Shown one piece after another: positions 27,261 to 35,184 of a DNA stretch of 64,000 nucleotides. Every line of letters starts with the position of its first letter. Within the stretch, counting starts at the first letter, position 1. The translations under genes and the position numbers were made by a program. Origin of the DNA: Nitrosospira sp. Is2 (GTDB lineage: Bacteria; Pseudomonadota; Gammaproteobacteria; Burkholderiales; Nitrosomonadaceae); assembly GCF_033095785.1 (NCBI RefSeq), contig NZ_CP137134.1:3100001-3164000 (forward strand). The letters are read 5' to 3'. The notes beneath the pieces were generated by a model. That model was not told the DNA's origin, made no database searches, and saw only the letters and a list, made by a program, of their open reading frames with translations.

Positions 27261-27650
27261 ATGCCACAACATGTCTGCAATGGGGCTGCATTGAAGTGCA
27301 GCTTTGGTCTTGCGCCGGGACAACTGACTGTGCTGCCCGTCAACAGGATGATGACAAGCGGCCAGCCTGCTGCGACTATCATGGACTATCAACCCCTCGT
27401 GAATGTCTCGCCATTCGGCGCTTGCTTCAGCATAGCGAATCCGATGGTAGCCGCCGCGACCACTGCAGCGTTGGGCATACTCACGCCTCAGCCATGCATC
27501 CCCGTGACGGTTAGTCCATGGGTGGCTGGCGCGCCAACGGTTCTGCTGGGAAAGCAGCCCTCTCTCGATAATACCTGTACCCTCAATTGCATGTGGGGTG
27601 GGGTAATAAACGTAGCCATGCCGGGACAATTTACTGAACTCATCCTTTAA
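27261..27650 (+). CDS. PAAR-like spike-tip protein (DUF4280 type)
   Basis: 129 residues. CNGAALKCSFGLAPGQLTVL at the start, then PAATIMDYQPLVNVSPFGAC and CIPVTVSPWVAGAPTVLLG, with QPSLDNTCTLNCMWGGVINV at the end; five Cys and the GAxxxCSFG opening are features of the DUF4280 PAAR-like family. It would form the sharp tip on the spike encoded at 12284 and may carry or select cargo. In most eCIS loci the tip gene follows gp25; here it ends the effector block. Confidence 0.8.
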   Translation: MPQHVCNGAALKCSFGLAPGQLTVLPVNRMMTSGQPAATIMDYQPLVNVSPFGACFSIANPMVAAATTAALGILTPQPCIPVTVSPWVAGAPTVLLGKQPSLDNTCTLNCMWGGVINVAMPGQFTELIL

Positions 27651-27732
27651 GCAAGCGACTTGAAAGTCTGTTCGGTGCCGCACCGATGAATACCTCGAAA
27701 ATCTAGAAGCTGGCTCAACAACCCTGCTTGTG

Positions 27733-27753
27733 CTCGAGACTAATAATCTCGAG
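27733..27753. promoter_or_regulatory. Inverted repeat upstream of the sigma-54 activator gene
   Basis: CTCGAGA - 7 bases - TCTCGAG, perfect 7-bp arms, 38 bases before the activator ATG and 83 bases after the PAAR-like gene. There is no U-tract directly after the right arm, so an operator or a leader hairpin is more likely than a terminator. No other copy was noticed in the window. Confidence 0.35.
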
Positions 27754-27791
27754 TTCGAAGAAAAAGGAAAAAAATTCCCCAAGAGCGAGAC

Positions 27792-28865
27792 ATGAGTCAA
27801 GACGAATTTGATACTTGCAATGAATCCGGTGAACGGAAATCGTACCTCGGTACCTTAAGAAAAATACCCGCAGTTGCCACTGGGAAGAACAGTTTTACCC
27901 TGTTGGGCAACTCTTCAGCCTTCAATCAGATGCTTCTTCTGTTAGAAAAACTTTGCAAAGTAAACGCACCTGTCCTTTTGGAAGGAGAAACGGGAACCGG
28001 AAAAGAGATGGTGGCCCGTGCCATACATTATCGTGGTGATCGCAGCGGTCATGCTTTCGTGCCCATCAACTGCGGTTCATTTTCGGACAGCCTGATCGAG
28101 AGTGAACTCTTCGGACACGTGAAAGGTGCTTTTACGGATGCGAGAACGGACCAACCGGGGCTTGTAGAAACCGCGGCTGGGGGTACGCTTTTTCTCGACG
28201 AGGTAGATGCCCTTACGCCAAGAGCACAAGTGGCATTACTACGCTTCCTCCAGGACGGGAGTTACCGCCCAATTGGAGCTCGAGTTGAACGAAAAGTAAA
28301 TGTGCGGATTATTGCTGCGACAAATAGCCGCCTGGATGAACTTGTAGCATCGCGTGCCTTTCGTCCTGATCTATTATATCGATTGCGAATCCTTGGATTG
28401 AAATTGCCACCACTGCGTGAACGAGACAATGACGCGATGTTGTTGGCCAACCACTTCTTCGGCCGATGCAAAGCTCAATTCCCCTGCAGTGCAACCAAAA
28501 TCGATCAGGATAGTTGTAACTGGTTTAATCGATATGCGTGGCCTGGCAATATTCGGGAACTCGAAGGTCTCATTTTCAGAGAAGCAGTGATCTGTGACGA
28601 TCCAATCTTGCGGCTGACCTGTCCGTCCACCAGTCTCTCTCCCGAGCCGACTGCTCCCGCCGATAACGCTGCGGCCGAGTTGTGTGATCGAACATACACG
28701 TCCGCAAAATTGGCCGTGGTGGAACAATTTGAAAAGCAGTATCTCGGCGCGCTAATGGAGCGCACCCGTGGGAATGTCAGTCAGGCCGCTCGGCTTGCAG
28801 GTAAAGAACGCCGCGCACTCGGCAAACTTCTTAAGAAACACGGCATTACCGGACGCCACCTGTGA
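27792..28865 (+). CDS. Sigma-54 dependent activator lacking an input domain
   Basis: 357 residues, AAA+ enhancer-binding protein. Walker A GETGTGKE at 65-72, sigma-54 contact loop GAFTDA at 112-117 (canonical GAFTGA), Walker B TLFLDEVD near 134-141, sensor region NVRIIAATNSRLDEL and arginine-rich RPDLLYRLRILGLKLPPLRE, WPGNIRELEG linker, and a C-terminal Fis-type helix-turn-helix (GNVSQAARLAGKERRALGKL). Only about 35 residues precede the AAA+ core, so there is no receiver, GAF or PAS domain: activity should be set by its own expression. Its location directly after the eCIS block, and the -24/-12 promoters flanking it, point to control of the injection system. Confidence 0.9.
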   Translation: MSQDEFDTCNESGERKSYLGTLRKIPAVATGKNSFTLLGNSSAFNQMLLLLEKLCKVNAPVLLEGETGTGKEMVARAIHYRGDRSGHAFVPINCGSFSDSLIESELFGHVKGAFTDARTDQPGLVETAAGGTLFLDEVDALTPRAQVALLRFLQDGSYRPIGARVERKVNVRIIAATNSRLDELVASRAFRPDLLYRLRILGLKLPPLRERDNDAMLLANHFFGRCKAQFPCSATKIDQDSCNWFNRYAWPGNIRELEGLIFREAVICDDPILRLTCPSTSLSPEPTAPADNAAAELCDRTYTSAKLAVVEQFEKQYLGALMERTRGNVSQAARLAGKERRALGKLLKKHGITGRHL

Positions 28866-28879
28866 TTTCCAACCCGCCC

Positions 28880-28897
28880 TGGGGTATTTTTACCCCA
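28880..28897. promoter_or_regulatory. Putative upstream activator site (perfect palindrome)
   Basis: TGGGGTATTTTTACCCCA, perfect 7-bp arms around TTTT, 15 bases after the activator stop. It could be read as a weak terminator, but it has no following T-tract and matches the 18-bp motif seen at 1522 and 34965. It lies about 240 bp before the -24/-12 element at 29135. Confidence 0.55.
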
Positions 28898-29134
28898 TTT
28901 GTACGTTGCGCAGACGATGGCGCTGGCGTCGCTCCCAATCGTCGGCCGCGATAAGCGCAGGTAAAGCGGCTTCAAATTCTCGTCTTCCAGTCCAGCCTCG
29001 CTCATTCATCCTTTTTATGGCTCACCTCCGGGCCATTTCCCGTTCGCGTCGGAACTTTTTACGAGCTCAGGGATTAGTAAAACACGAGAGTTGGAAAGTC
29101 ATTGATTTTGTGGATAATTTACGTCTCTAAAATA

Positions 29135-29150
29135 TGGCACGATTTGTGCT
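29135..29150 (+). promoter_or_regulatory. Sigma-54 type -24/-12 promoter before the 29244 gene
   Basis: TGGCACGATTTGTGCT: the -24 half is the exact consensus TGGCACG, the -12 half is GTGCT in place of TTGCW, and GG-to-GC spacing is the required 12. The predicted start point near 29161 leaves a leader of about 80 bases before the TTG at 29244. The interval 28866-29243 contains otherwise no gene. Confidence 0.6.
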
Positions 29151-29243
29151 ATGATATTTATCAGCTTACGGCTTGGCATCTCCAAACACCGCATTACTGC
29201 ATTTGTAACTTAACTGCCCCTTCGATTCAGGACATTCATAGCC

Positions 29244-29498
29244 TTGATTCCAGACGCCCTACCGCCTGATTTACGCAAGGAGATCATGGAATACCTTCAT
29301 GCGCACCCTTCGGCCGCTGACACGTTGGAGGGGATAGTTCAGTGGTGGCTTCCTCACCGGCTTTATGAAATGGAAAAGGAGGATGTCGGCAAGGCTCTGG
29401 ACGATCTGGTGGAGCAGGGAGTTGTTGAATATATCAGTACAGGCGGTAAGAAAATTTTCAGATTGGCCACGCCTAAACCTCCTAGCACAGACGAATAA
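29244..29498 (+). CDS. Small winged-helix-like protein
   Basis: 84 residues from TTG 29244, or 70 from ATG 29286, which has AAGGAG only three bases upstream. I keep the TTG because LPPDLRKEIMEYLHAHPSAA reads as one continuous helix. The rest (DTLEGIVQWWL, VGKALDDLVEQGVVEYIS, GGKKIFRLA) follows a winged-helix layout: two helices, a recognition-like helix and a beta wing. No family assigned. It is monocistronic behind a sigma-54 type promoter, so it may be a regulator in the same circuit as the eCIS. Confidence 0.6.
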   Translation: MIPDALPPDLRKEIMEYLHAHPSAADTLEGIVQWWLPHRLYEMEKEDVGKALDDLVEQGVVEYISTGGKKIFRLATPKPPSTDE

Positions 29499-29849
29499 GA
29501 CGTGTTCATGGATTGGCTTCGGCGAATAATTCCCCTTAATACCTGTCGCTACTGCTAAAAAAGTTTCAACGGGACTCAACTCCGCTTTCGTGATTTAAAG
29601 CGACTGTCGGCCTACGACATCCAAATCGCCGCTGGTCCACATTCCCTCATTCTGTTCCTAATCTTCGGGACACTATAGCGATGCTTGGCATCCGCCCCGA
29701 CGATTTCTAGAACTTTCTTGTCTAGTCCTTCGATAAAAGAACGTTTCAAGTAATACAACGGTATCTTCACGGAGCATACGTGGGTCAAATTTTACCTCAA
29801 CGTTAGTCACCCTCAAGAAAATTCCTTCTGGTTTCAATGGCCTATTCAT
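29499..29849. other. Non-coding interval
   Basis: No credible gene. A degenerate version of the activator motif, TGGGTCAAATTTTACCTC, begins at 29781, about 50 bp before the weak -24/-12 element at 29850. Otherwise nothing recognised. Confidence 0.4.
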
Positions 29850-29865
29850 TGGCCCGCTTCCTGCT
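29850..29865 (+). promoter_or_regulatory. Possible sigma-54 type promoter before the outer-membrane protein gene
   Basis: TGGCCCGCTTCCTGCT: correct GG-to-GC spacing, but two departures from consensus (A to C in the -24 half, T to C in the -12 half). It lies about 120 bp before the ATG at 29971. Weaker than the other three candidates and could be chance. Confidence 0.35.
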
Positions 29866-29970
29866 TTCCTAAGCTTGCAAAGTTGTTGAGCTTGTATATA
29901 AACGGGTAAGCCGAGGGTTAATAAAAAATCATCGATCAGCAGCCGGAAACCAATTCGAGGGAGCTTTGGT

Positions 29971-31647
29971 ATGAATAAAACGCTTGGCCACTGGATAGTG
30001 GCATTAGCAGGGGTTGTTGTATTCAATCCACTGCAGGCACAATCTTTCCCGCAGCAGTCAAACACACTTCTTTGGGCAAATCTGGACCAGAGTGGCACGC
30101 CTACGGGAGCGTTTGTCTCAGTGCCTCAACTCGCATTTCAACCCTCAGGTAGCGCTAATGGAGAGCGGTATATGATGTTTGTTGAACTTGGAAATGATGG
30201 GCAACTCAACGCGGGGGACAATTTTCAGATTAGAGCAACTTCTGTACCATACCTAAATCCAGGTGCCGGAACCACGGGAGAGCAGAAGTCTCCATGGCCG
30301 GGCACTACAAACGGTGTGCTCCAGGAAGCTTATCGGTTGGAGTCCACCCTTGACGGAACCGTTACTAGCGTTAACGGGCACCCGTTTATAAATTCCAACG
30401 GCGAGTTGGACCCCAACCCAAACGATTCTTTTAGTGCCTCAATAAGAAGCGGTCACATCGAGCTTTTAAATGCGCATACCGGAGGTTCTATTACCGACCT
30501 TGCTGTACAGCAGGGAACGGCAGTAAACATACACTTTTCTCCCAGCGGCTCCCTAGCGGACCCTACAGAAATTGTTACCGTGAACGGTCTACTGGGTCCG
30601 GGATGCGACCAACGATGCGACACGTATATTCGCATGCCCGACGGGAGTAGCATACGTGGCCACAGCAATGCTATGACTGTGTCGGGTGGAGCCTCTGTTT
30701 TGAGTACGGAACTCGACACCTCTGCGCCGACCGCCCATCGACTGGGCCTTATGGTTTCCCATCCATTGGGCGCAACCGCAACGTTTGTAGTAGCGGGCCC
30801 AGTGGTCCCGCCGCCCCCACAGATTCCTTGGCTCGTCTTTCTCAACGCGGATAATATTATGGAGGGCAACAATGGCAATCCGATGCGCACATTGCTCTCT
30901 CCAGGGCAATCGAGCGTGGGCGCTGTTGGCAGCGGCGGGCGGAATGATCATCAGGGCATTAACGGCAATCTCGGCAATGGGCAAATGCGTTTTGCACATA
31001 ATTTCGGATTTGCACAATTTAATGTTTCAGCCGGTGGTCTATGGGGGGGGAACAACGACGCGTTTAGAGGCGATACGACGATACGCGGCGCTTTCGTGAT
31101 TCCCGAAGTCATCACCAAGATTCCGGGGACGACAGTTCACATAACGGCCACCGGTCTTTATTCTCCGGGTGAGGTTAATCCTGATGTCTCAACATTGGGA
31201 GGTAGGGTTCGCGCAGACTGGCTTGATGCGGTAAAGATATCAAAGACGGGATTCACGCCCTACGCGAGCTACACCTATATCCACACGAGTATAAAAGGCT
31301 TTATGGACAAAACTACCCCATTTTATTGGGACCAGCATTCGGATGAGGTCAATACTGCCAGGTACGGACTGGATGCGGTAATTGGGGTGACGAAAAGAAT
31401 AAACTTGCTCGGGCGGATAGAGGGCGCTCATCGATTTGAGGCACATAGTAATAATATCACCGGACGAGACATGAATGGGGCGGGCTTCAGCTTCGCGGGC
31501 CTCGCCTATAAACAGGACTGGGTTCGCGGTGCAGTGGGCATAGAGGGAAAACTGGGGAAAAATTTCGTTGGTGTTCTGCTCAACGCCACATCCCAAGGCC
31601 CAGTGACCAGCTACTGGGCTACCGCGAGTTACAGGGCCGCATTCTGA
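29971..31647 (+). CDS. Secreted protein with C-terminal outer-membrane beta-barrel
   Basis: 558 residues. Signal peptide at 1-24 (WIVALAGVVVFNPLQAQS). Residues 25-270 form a beta-rich passenger-like region (NTLLWANLDQSGTPTGAFVS, GSIRGH-type turns) with a CDQRC pair, then a Pro-rich linker (VVPPPPQIPW). The last ~200 residues show alternating amphipathic strands typical of porin or autotransporter barrels (FTPYASYTYIHTS, YGLDAVIGVTKRINLLGRI, VGVLLNATSQGP) and end in a terminal Phe (ASYRAAF), the usual barrel-assembly signal. Strong candidate for an outer-membrane protein; function unknown. GGGAG precedes the ATG. Confidence 0.65.
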   Translation: MNKTLGHWIVALAGVVVFNPLQAQSFPQQSNTLLWANLDQSGTPTGAFVSVPQLAFQPSGSANGERYMMFVELGNDGQLNAGDNFQIRATSVPYLNPGAGTTGEQKSPWPGTTNGVLQEAYRLESTLDGTVTSVNGHPFINSNGELDPNPNDSFSASIRSGHIELLNAHTGGSITDLAVQQGTAVNIHFSPSGSLADPTEIVTVNGLLGPGCDQRCDTYIRMPDGSSIRGHSNAMTVSGGASVLSTELDTSAPTAHRLGLMVSHPLGATATFVVAGPVVPPPPQIPWLVFLNADNIMEGNNGNPMRTLLSPGQSSVGAVGSGGRNDHQGINGNLGNGQMRFAHNFGFAQFNVSAGGLWGGNNDAFRGDTTIRGAFVIPEVITKIPGTTVHITATGLYSPGEVNPDVSTLGGRVRADWLDAVKISKTGFTPYASYTYIHTSIKGFMDKTTPFYWDQHSDEVNTARYGLDAVIGVTKRINLLGRIEGAHRFEAHSNNITGRDMNGAGFSFAGLAYKQDWVRGAVGIEGKLGKNFVGVLLNATSQGPVTSYWATASYRAAF

Positions 31648-31677
31648 GACTTTACCCAGTAGGAGGGAGCCCTAGCC

Positions 31678-32895
31678 GTGCGCGCAGCCTCTAAGCTCAA
31701 CTTTTGCTGCGATGGAGCGATGATATCAGCTCGGTTTTTTTCGGTTATCGCAATTCTTTCCTTAATCGCGGGATGTGAGACGTTGGAGGAAAAGCGGGTG
31801 GAGCGTGGTGATCCGCTCGTAGAGATTGTAGAGGAGAAAAGTCCTGACGAGGTAGTCCAAAAACAGCCCGAACAACGGTCCGGAAAACATGGTGAACCGG
31901 CGTTCGCCTTGGTAAAGGTATTTTTTGCCACGGATAGGAAGCTCTCGAACAGCAAGAACGCTAGCGAGGTGTTTAGTATCCAACGAAACCCGGGGGGGCT
32001 CACCCTAGGGACTTGCGAGGTTAGCATTCCGCGAGACCATCGGATGGGTGCGCTCGAAGCGCCTTCGTTGTTAAAATTGGAATTTCATCAAGACCCCGCA
32101 AAACACGTCATGTTGCAGAGCGTTACGGTGCAACCAAAAAAAGAGTTTTACTCAAATGTGGCTGCTCGTATTAAAGCGTCCCGCGGAAAGAAAGCTTTTG
32201 TCTTTGTCCACGGTTACAACGTTAGGTTCGAGGATGCAGCGAGAAGAACCGCCCAGATAGCGTACGATCTGGGTTTCGATGGAGCACCCATCTTTTATAG
32301 TTGGCCATCTCTAGGATTACCCACACCGCTTGGCTATACAAAAGATGGGCAGACCATGGAGTGGTCTCAGAAAAATTTGCGAAATTTTCTTCAAGAATTT
32401 TTTGCGAATTCGGATGCTCAAGACGTGTATCTGATCGCGCACAGCATGGGTAACAGGGCGCTTACACAGGCTATTACGGCTATGCTAACCGAAAAGCCTT
32501 ATCTCAAAGAGCGTCTCAGGGAGATCATTCTTACCGCACCCGATATTGATGCAGAAGTATTCCGGAGAGACATTGCCCCTGCATTCGCTGTTTGGGGACG
32601 TCCTGTTACGCTGTACGCGTCCTCTAACGACCTGGCGCTGATGATGTCAAAAAAAGTCAATGGCTATCCACGAGCAGGGGACTCGGGAAGGGGATTGGTA
32701 ATAGCTCCAGGAATTGAAACGATTGATGCAACGAATACGGATACGAGCTTTATAGGTCATTCATACTACGCGGAACGGAGGTCCATTCTGGCAGATATGT
32801 TCTACGTGATTATGGAGGGCCGCAGAGCTGATGATCGATTTGGTCTCGAAAAAATCAAGACAAGAAGGGGGCCCTATTGGATTTTTAGAAAATGA
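31678..32895 (+). CDS. DUF900-type alpha/beta hydrolase lipoprotein
   Basis: 405 residues from GTG 31678 (AGGAGGG upstream) or about 391 from ATG 31720. The ATG 31720 form opens with a lipoprotein signal (ISARFFSVIAILSLIAGC, lipobox Cys). The DUF900 alpha/beta-hydrolase domain is clear: VKVFFATDRKL, RGKKAFVFVHGYNVRFEDA, GAPIFYSWPSLG and the nucleophile elbow LIAHSMGNRAL, followed by ILTAPDIDAEVF and a late GHSYYAE that may supply the His. Substrate unknown; a membrane-anchored esterase or lipase is likely. It lies 30 bases after the barrel protein, so the two may be one transcript. Confidence 0.8.
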   Translation: MRAASKLNFCCDGAMISARFFSVIAILSLIAGCETLEEKRVERGDPLVEIVEEKSPDEVVQKQPEQRSGKHGEPAFALVKVFFATDRKLSNSKNASEVFSIQRNPGGLTLGTCEVSIPRDHRMGALEAPSLLKLEFHQDPAKHVMLQSVTVQPKKEFYSNVAARIKASRGKKAFVFVHGYNVRFEDAARRTAQIAYDLGFDGAPIFYSWPSLGLPTPLGYTKDGQTMEWSQKNLRNFLQEFFANSDAQDVYLIAHSMGNRALTQAITAMLTEKPYLKERLREIILTAPDIDAEVFRRDIAPAFAVWGRPVTLYASSNDLALMMSKKVNGYPRAGDSGRGLVIAPGIETIDATNTDTSFIGHSYYAERRSILADMFYVIMEGRRADDRFGLEKIKTRRGPYWIFRK

Positions 32896-33324
32896 TAAAA
32901 AAATCGTTGTCTTCCGCTTCACTAACCCGGAGTAAAAGTAGATAGCCATGGATTTTCGCGAATTACCCAGGACCAAAGCTTAATAAAGTGCTCTATATTT
33001 TTTCATTACATTGGCTTTGCATGGCACGCGCAAGCCGCCAAATGCACATAAGTAATAAACAATACCGACGTGAACGCCAATAAATTGAGCGAGTAGGGCA
33101 GTTGACTTCATTTCGTCAGTTGTGACGTTTGTAAAGAAAAGAATTTAAGCGCCCCTCAACTTCCGCATTATTGGAATCGCCCGATCATGCCTACAACGTC
33201 CCCGAGACCTGTCCATTAACCCAACGTTAGAGGCGGCGGGCTGAAAGGTGCTGGAACTTGTCGCGTATCGCATATACCACCATCGGTGGGGTCACAATAT
33301 TGTGGACATCAGGGGATCATTTCC
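32896..33324. other. Non-coding interval
   Basis: AT-rich spacer between the hydrolase and the small membrane protein. A 12-bp palindrome CACAATATTGTG lies just before the next gene. No promoter of good quality and no RNA recognised. Confidence 0.4.
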
Positions 33325-33708
33325 ATGGAAGGAGTACTTCATGCCATCGACTTACTTAAGGACTGGATGAACTATCTCTTGACGATGCAAAGTGCCGGCA
33401 TTGCGCTCGTGGGAAAGCAGCTTTCCGATCGGCTAGACCCACGAAGCAAACGCTTCGCAGGAACCTCAATAGGGTTTTTCCTCGTTTCCATCATTGCCGG
33501 CGCGAATTTGATGGGCTCCTTGCCATACTTGGCTCAGGATGCGGCACAGATTAAAGACATATATATGGAGAGAGGGAATTTAAATATTCCGATCGATTTG
33601 AACGCGACAATTGTGGCTGTGTGCTTTATCCTCGGTCTAATATTTTTCGCTCTACTTGCGTGGTCGCTTGGTGAATCCCCTAGCAATGTGGATGATCCAG
33701 ATCACTAG
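33325..33708 (+). CDS. Small two-helix membrane protein
   Basis: 127 residues from ATG 33325 (AGGGGA upstream; an in-frame GTG at 33286 is less likely). Two membrane helices: residues about 46-68 (GFFLVSIIAGANLMGSLPYL) and about 93-115 (TIVAVCFILGLIFFALLAWS), with an acidic C-terminal tail. No family recognised. Isolated gene between a non-coding stretch and the pseudogene region. Confidence 0.5.
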   Translation: MEGVLHAIDLLKDWMNYLLTMQSAGIALVGKQLSDRLDPRSKRFAGTSIGFFLVSIIAGANLMGSLPYLAQDAAQIKDIYMERGNLNIPIDLNATIVAVCFILGLIFFALLAWSLGESPSNVDDPDH

Positions 33709-33805
33709 CCTCGCAATCCGTACCTGATGTTCACACTGGAATGGTAAACACCAGCGTGATAGTTCTTTAAGAAGATGTCAGACCTCAAAATAAGCCCGTG
33801 GAGGT

Positions 33806-34100
33806 TCAGGTATGTCTTCCCCCATCTTCTACCAGCACGCTCATAACGCCAGCCTCGCTTTCACTCCTACCAACGACGCCGGCAGTCTTTAAGCTTTTAC
33901 CTACCACTCCATTCCCGGTTTGGCGATATCCGGCTACTCCCTGATACTTTAAGTTGAAACCAACAACTCCTGCTCCAGACATGTGATTTCGCGAAGATTG
34001 TCAGGATTTACCCCTCGACCCACAGTTCCCCCGTAGGCCCCCATACCGCCTTCATCTTCATCAGCTAGACCCATGAGTCCCACGTCAGCGGTGGGTAGAT
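33806..34100 (-). pseudogene. Remnant of a GVxG-repeat protein
   Basis: On the minus strand two frames together read as a Gly/Val repeat protein: ADVGLMGLADEDEGGMGAY and GTVGRGVNPDN in one frame, then after a shift GAGVVGFNLKYQGVAGY, GNGVVGKSLKTAGVVGRS and ending VLVEDGGRHT before a TGA at 33806-33808. The recurring GVVG unit every 12-14 residues suggests a beta-solenoid or fibre-like protein. Broken by at least one frameshift and lacking a start. Confidence 0.4.
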
Positions 34101-34117
34101 CTTAGCTAGTTTCCAAT

Positions 34118-34206
34118 ATGGCCTACTCCTATTCCATTCGAGACATCACCTATCGCTTCGACGATCTCAAGGACTTGCTTGCCAAGCATGGCAGTTGGGG
34201 CTTTTG
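34118..34206 (+). pseudogene. Fragment of ethanolamine ammonia-lyase large subunit
   Basis: An ATG-started 29-codon frame reads MAYSYSIRDITYRFDDLKDL and LAKHGSW before a stop. This resembles the N-terminus of EutB (a G-x-x-Y-x-F-x-D-[LV]-K-x-[LV]-LAK pattern in that family). The remaining ~430 residues are missing, so this is a decayed 5' end. The identification rests on a short segment. Confidence 0.4.
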
Positions 34207-34679
34207 AAATGTCATGACCGCCTTACGCTGCAGGGGCATCCGTGGATTGCCGCACGGTACGAAGAAACGATTGATCAGACCGGTGCCACGTCATCGCCCT
34301 GCTGGATCTCAGCCGGTGGGCAGTCCCACTTGGCCAAGCACCGACAATTATCGGACTCGTGCCGGGCGCCGTTTGGTGAACTCAGCTTTTTTCGTTTCAC
34401 TCATTTTCGTTTTGCTCTCAGACATGGTGAACTGGCACCGCTCTAACAGATCCCGCCCGTTATTGCCCGGATCGGGCAGGATGACGCCTCGCGTTTACGC
34501 GCTACCATTGGAATGCTGCAGAAGGAAGGAGCGGGTCTGAGCTACATGAGCCGCTTCCTCAACTGACGTTTCCAGTCCATGCAGCGGAGCGCGTCGTCTG
34601 GCTCTAATACAACTGACTGCGTTCGCGTATGTCTACCATGCCGCCTTCTGCATCCTCAATAATTACAACGAATCCAACT
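34207..34679. other. Degraded sequence, no intact gene
   Basis: Contains short protein-like patches in changing frames (for example IALLDLSRWAVPLGQAPTII around 34290-34350 and ASRLRATIGMLQKEGAGLSY around 34485-34545) interrupted by stops. I could not identify them. Consistent with an old, broken gene or genes. Confidence 0.4.
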
Positions 34680-34850
34680 TCATTTCTTGGGGGACGGCGG
34701 TCGGAAGTTGGCTAGGCCCGCCATGAAGATTGGTTCATTCATTTTTCGGGATAAGTACCAAGGCTGCTTTCTACCTTCCTCGAAGGTCCATTCGAACCAT
34801 CGGCCATTAGGCACAAGTACCCATCCCATAAGCAGCCTCGATTCCAAAGG
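34680..34850 (-). pseudogene. Fragment of an SRAP (YedK/HMCES-like) peptidase
   Basis: The minus-strand frame reads VLVPNGRWFEWTFEEGRKQP, WYLSRKMNEPIFMAGL and ANFRPPSPKK before a TGA. This is the central part of the SOS-response-associated peptidase family (…GWFEW…G.KQP…..AG). The N-terminal catalytic Cys region and the C-terminal half are gone. A second broken copy lies at 48257-48769. Confidence 0.55.
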
Positions 34851-34964
34851 TCACGGAGGTTCTTCGAAATCGCTTTTATCCGTCCCTAGAGGTGCGCCTA
34901 GCTTTGCCATAGCTCAGCAGAAATTAAATCGGATCAGAGCAAACAAATCAAATCTGACCCTCGC

Positions 34965-34982
34965 TGGGTTATTCCTGACCCA
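34965..34982. promoter_or_regulatory. Putative upstream activator site
   Basis: TGGGTTATTCCTGACCCA differs from the site at 1522 by a single base. It lies 65 bp before the -24/-12 element at 35048. The surrounding region 34851-35184 has no gene. Confidence 0.6.
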
Positions 34983-35047
34983 CTCGTGCACGAGATATAC
35001 GACTCAGAGTGACACTCCATCGCCCTTCGTTGCGTCATTCCATCTAG

Positions 35048-35063
35048 TGGCAGGGTTATTGCT
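35048..35063 (+). promoter_or_regulatory. Sigma-54 type -24/-12 promoter of the third DUF4157 gene
   Basis: TGGCAGGGTTATTGCT: one change from TGGCACG-N4-TTGCW and correct spacing. The start point is expected near 35074, giving a leader of about 110 bases before ATG 35185. Confidence 0.65.
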
Positions 35064-35184
35064 AATGCAGAACAGGGAGTAAATAAAGAAAAAATGAAGT
35101 TGTTAGAAAAAGCAGCAGTCAAAATGTCGAGAACACTTTCATTTTGCGTGTTGAGAGAGCAATCACCGAAATGAGCTTACGCTA

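Noticed and set aside
1761..27650. Type VI secretion system
   Set aside because: No TssJ/L/M membrane-complex genes or ClpV; instead two sheaths, DUF4255, a LysM hub protein, Pvc15-type ATPase and DUF4157 cargo, which define an eCIS.
28880..28897. Intrinsic terminator of the sigma-54 activator gene
   Set aside because: Perfect hairpin but no U-tract after it; it matches the 18-bp motif found upstream of two other sigma-54 type promoters. A dual role cannot be excluded.
33010..33045. TGGCACG at 33020s as a sigma-54 promoter
   Set aside because: The -12 GC is one base out of register and the TTGC half is absent.
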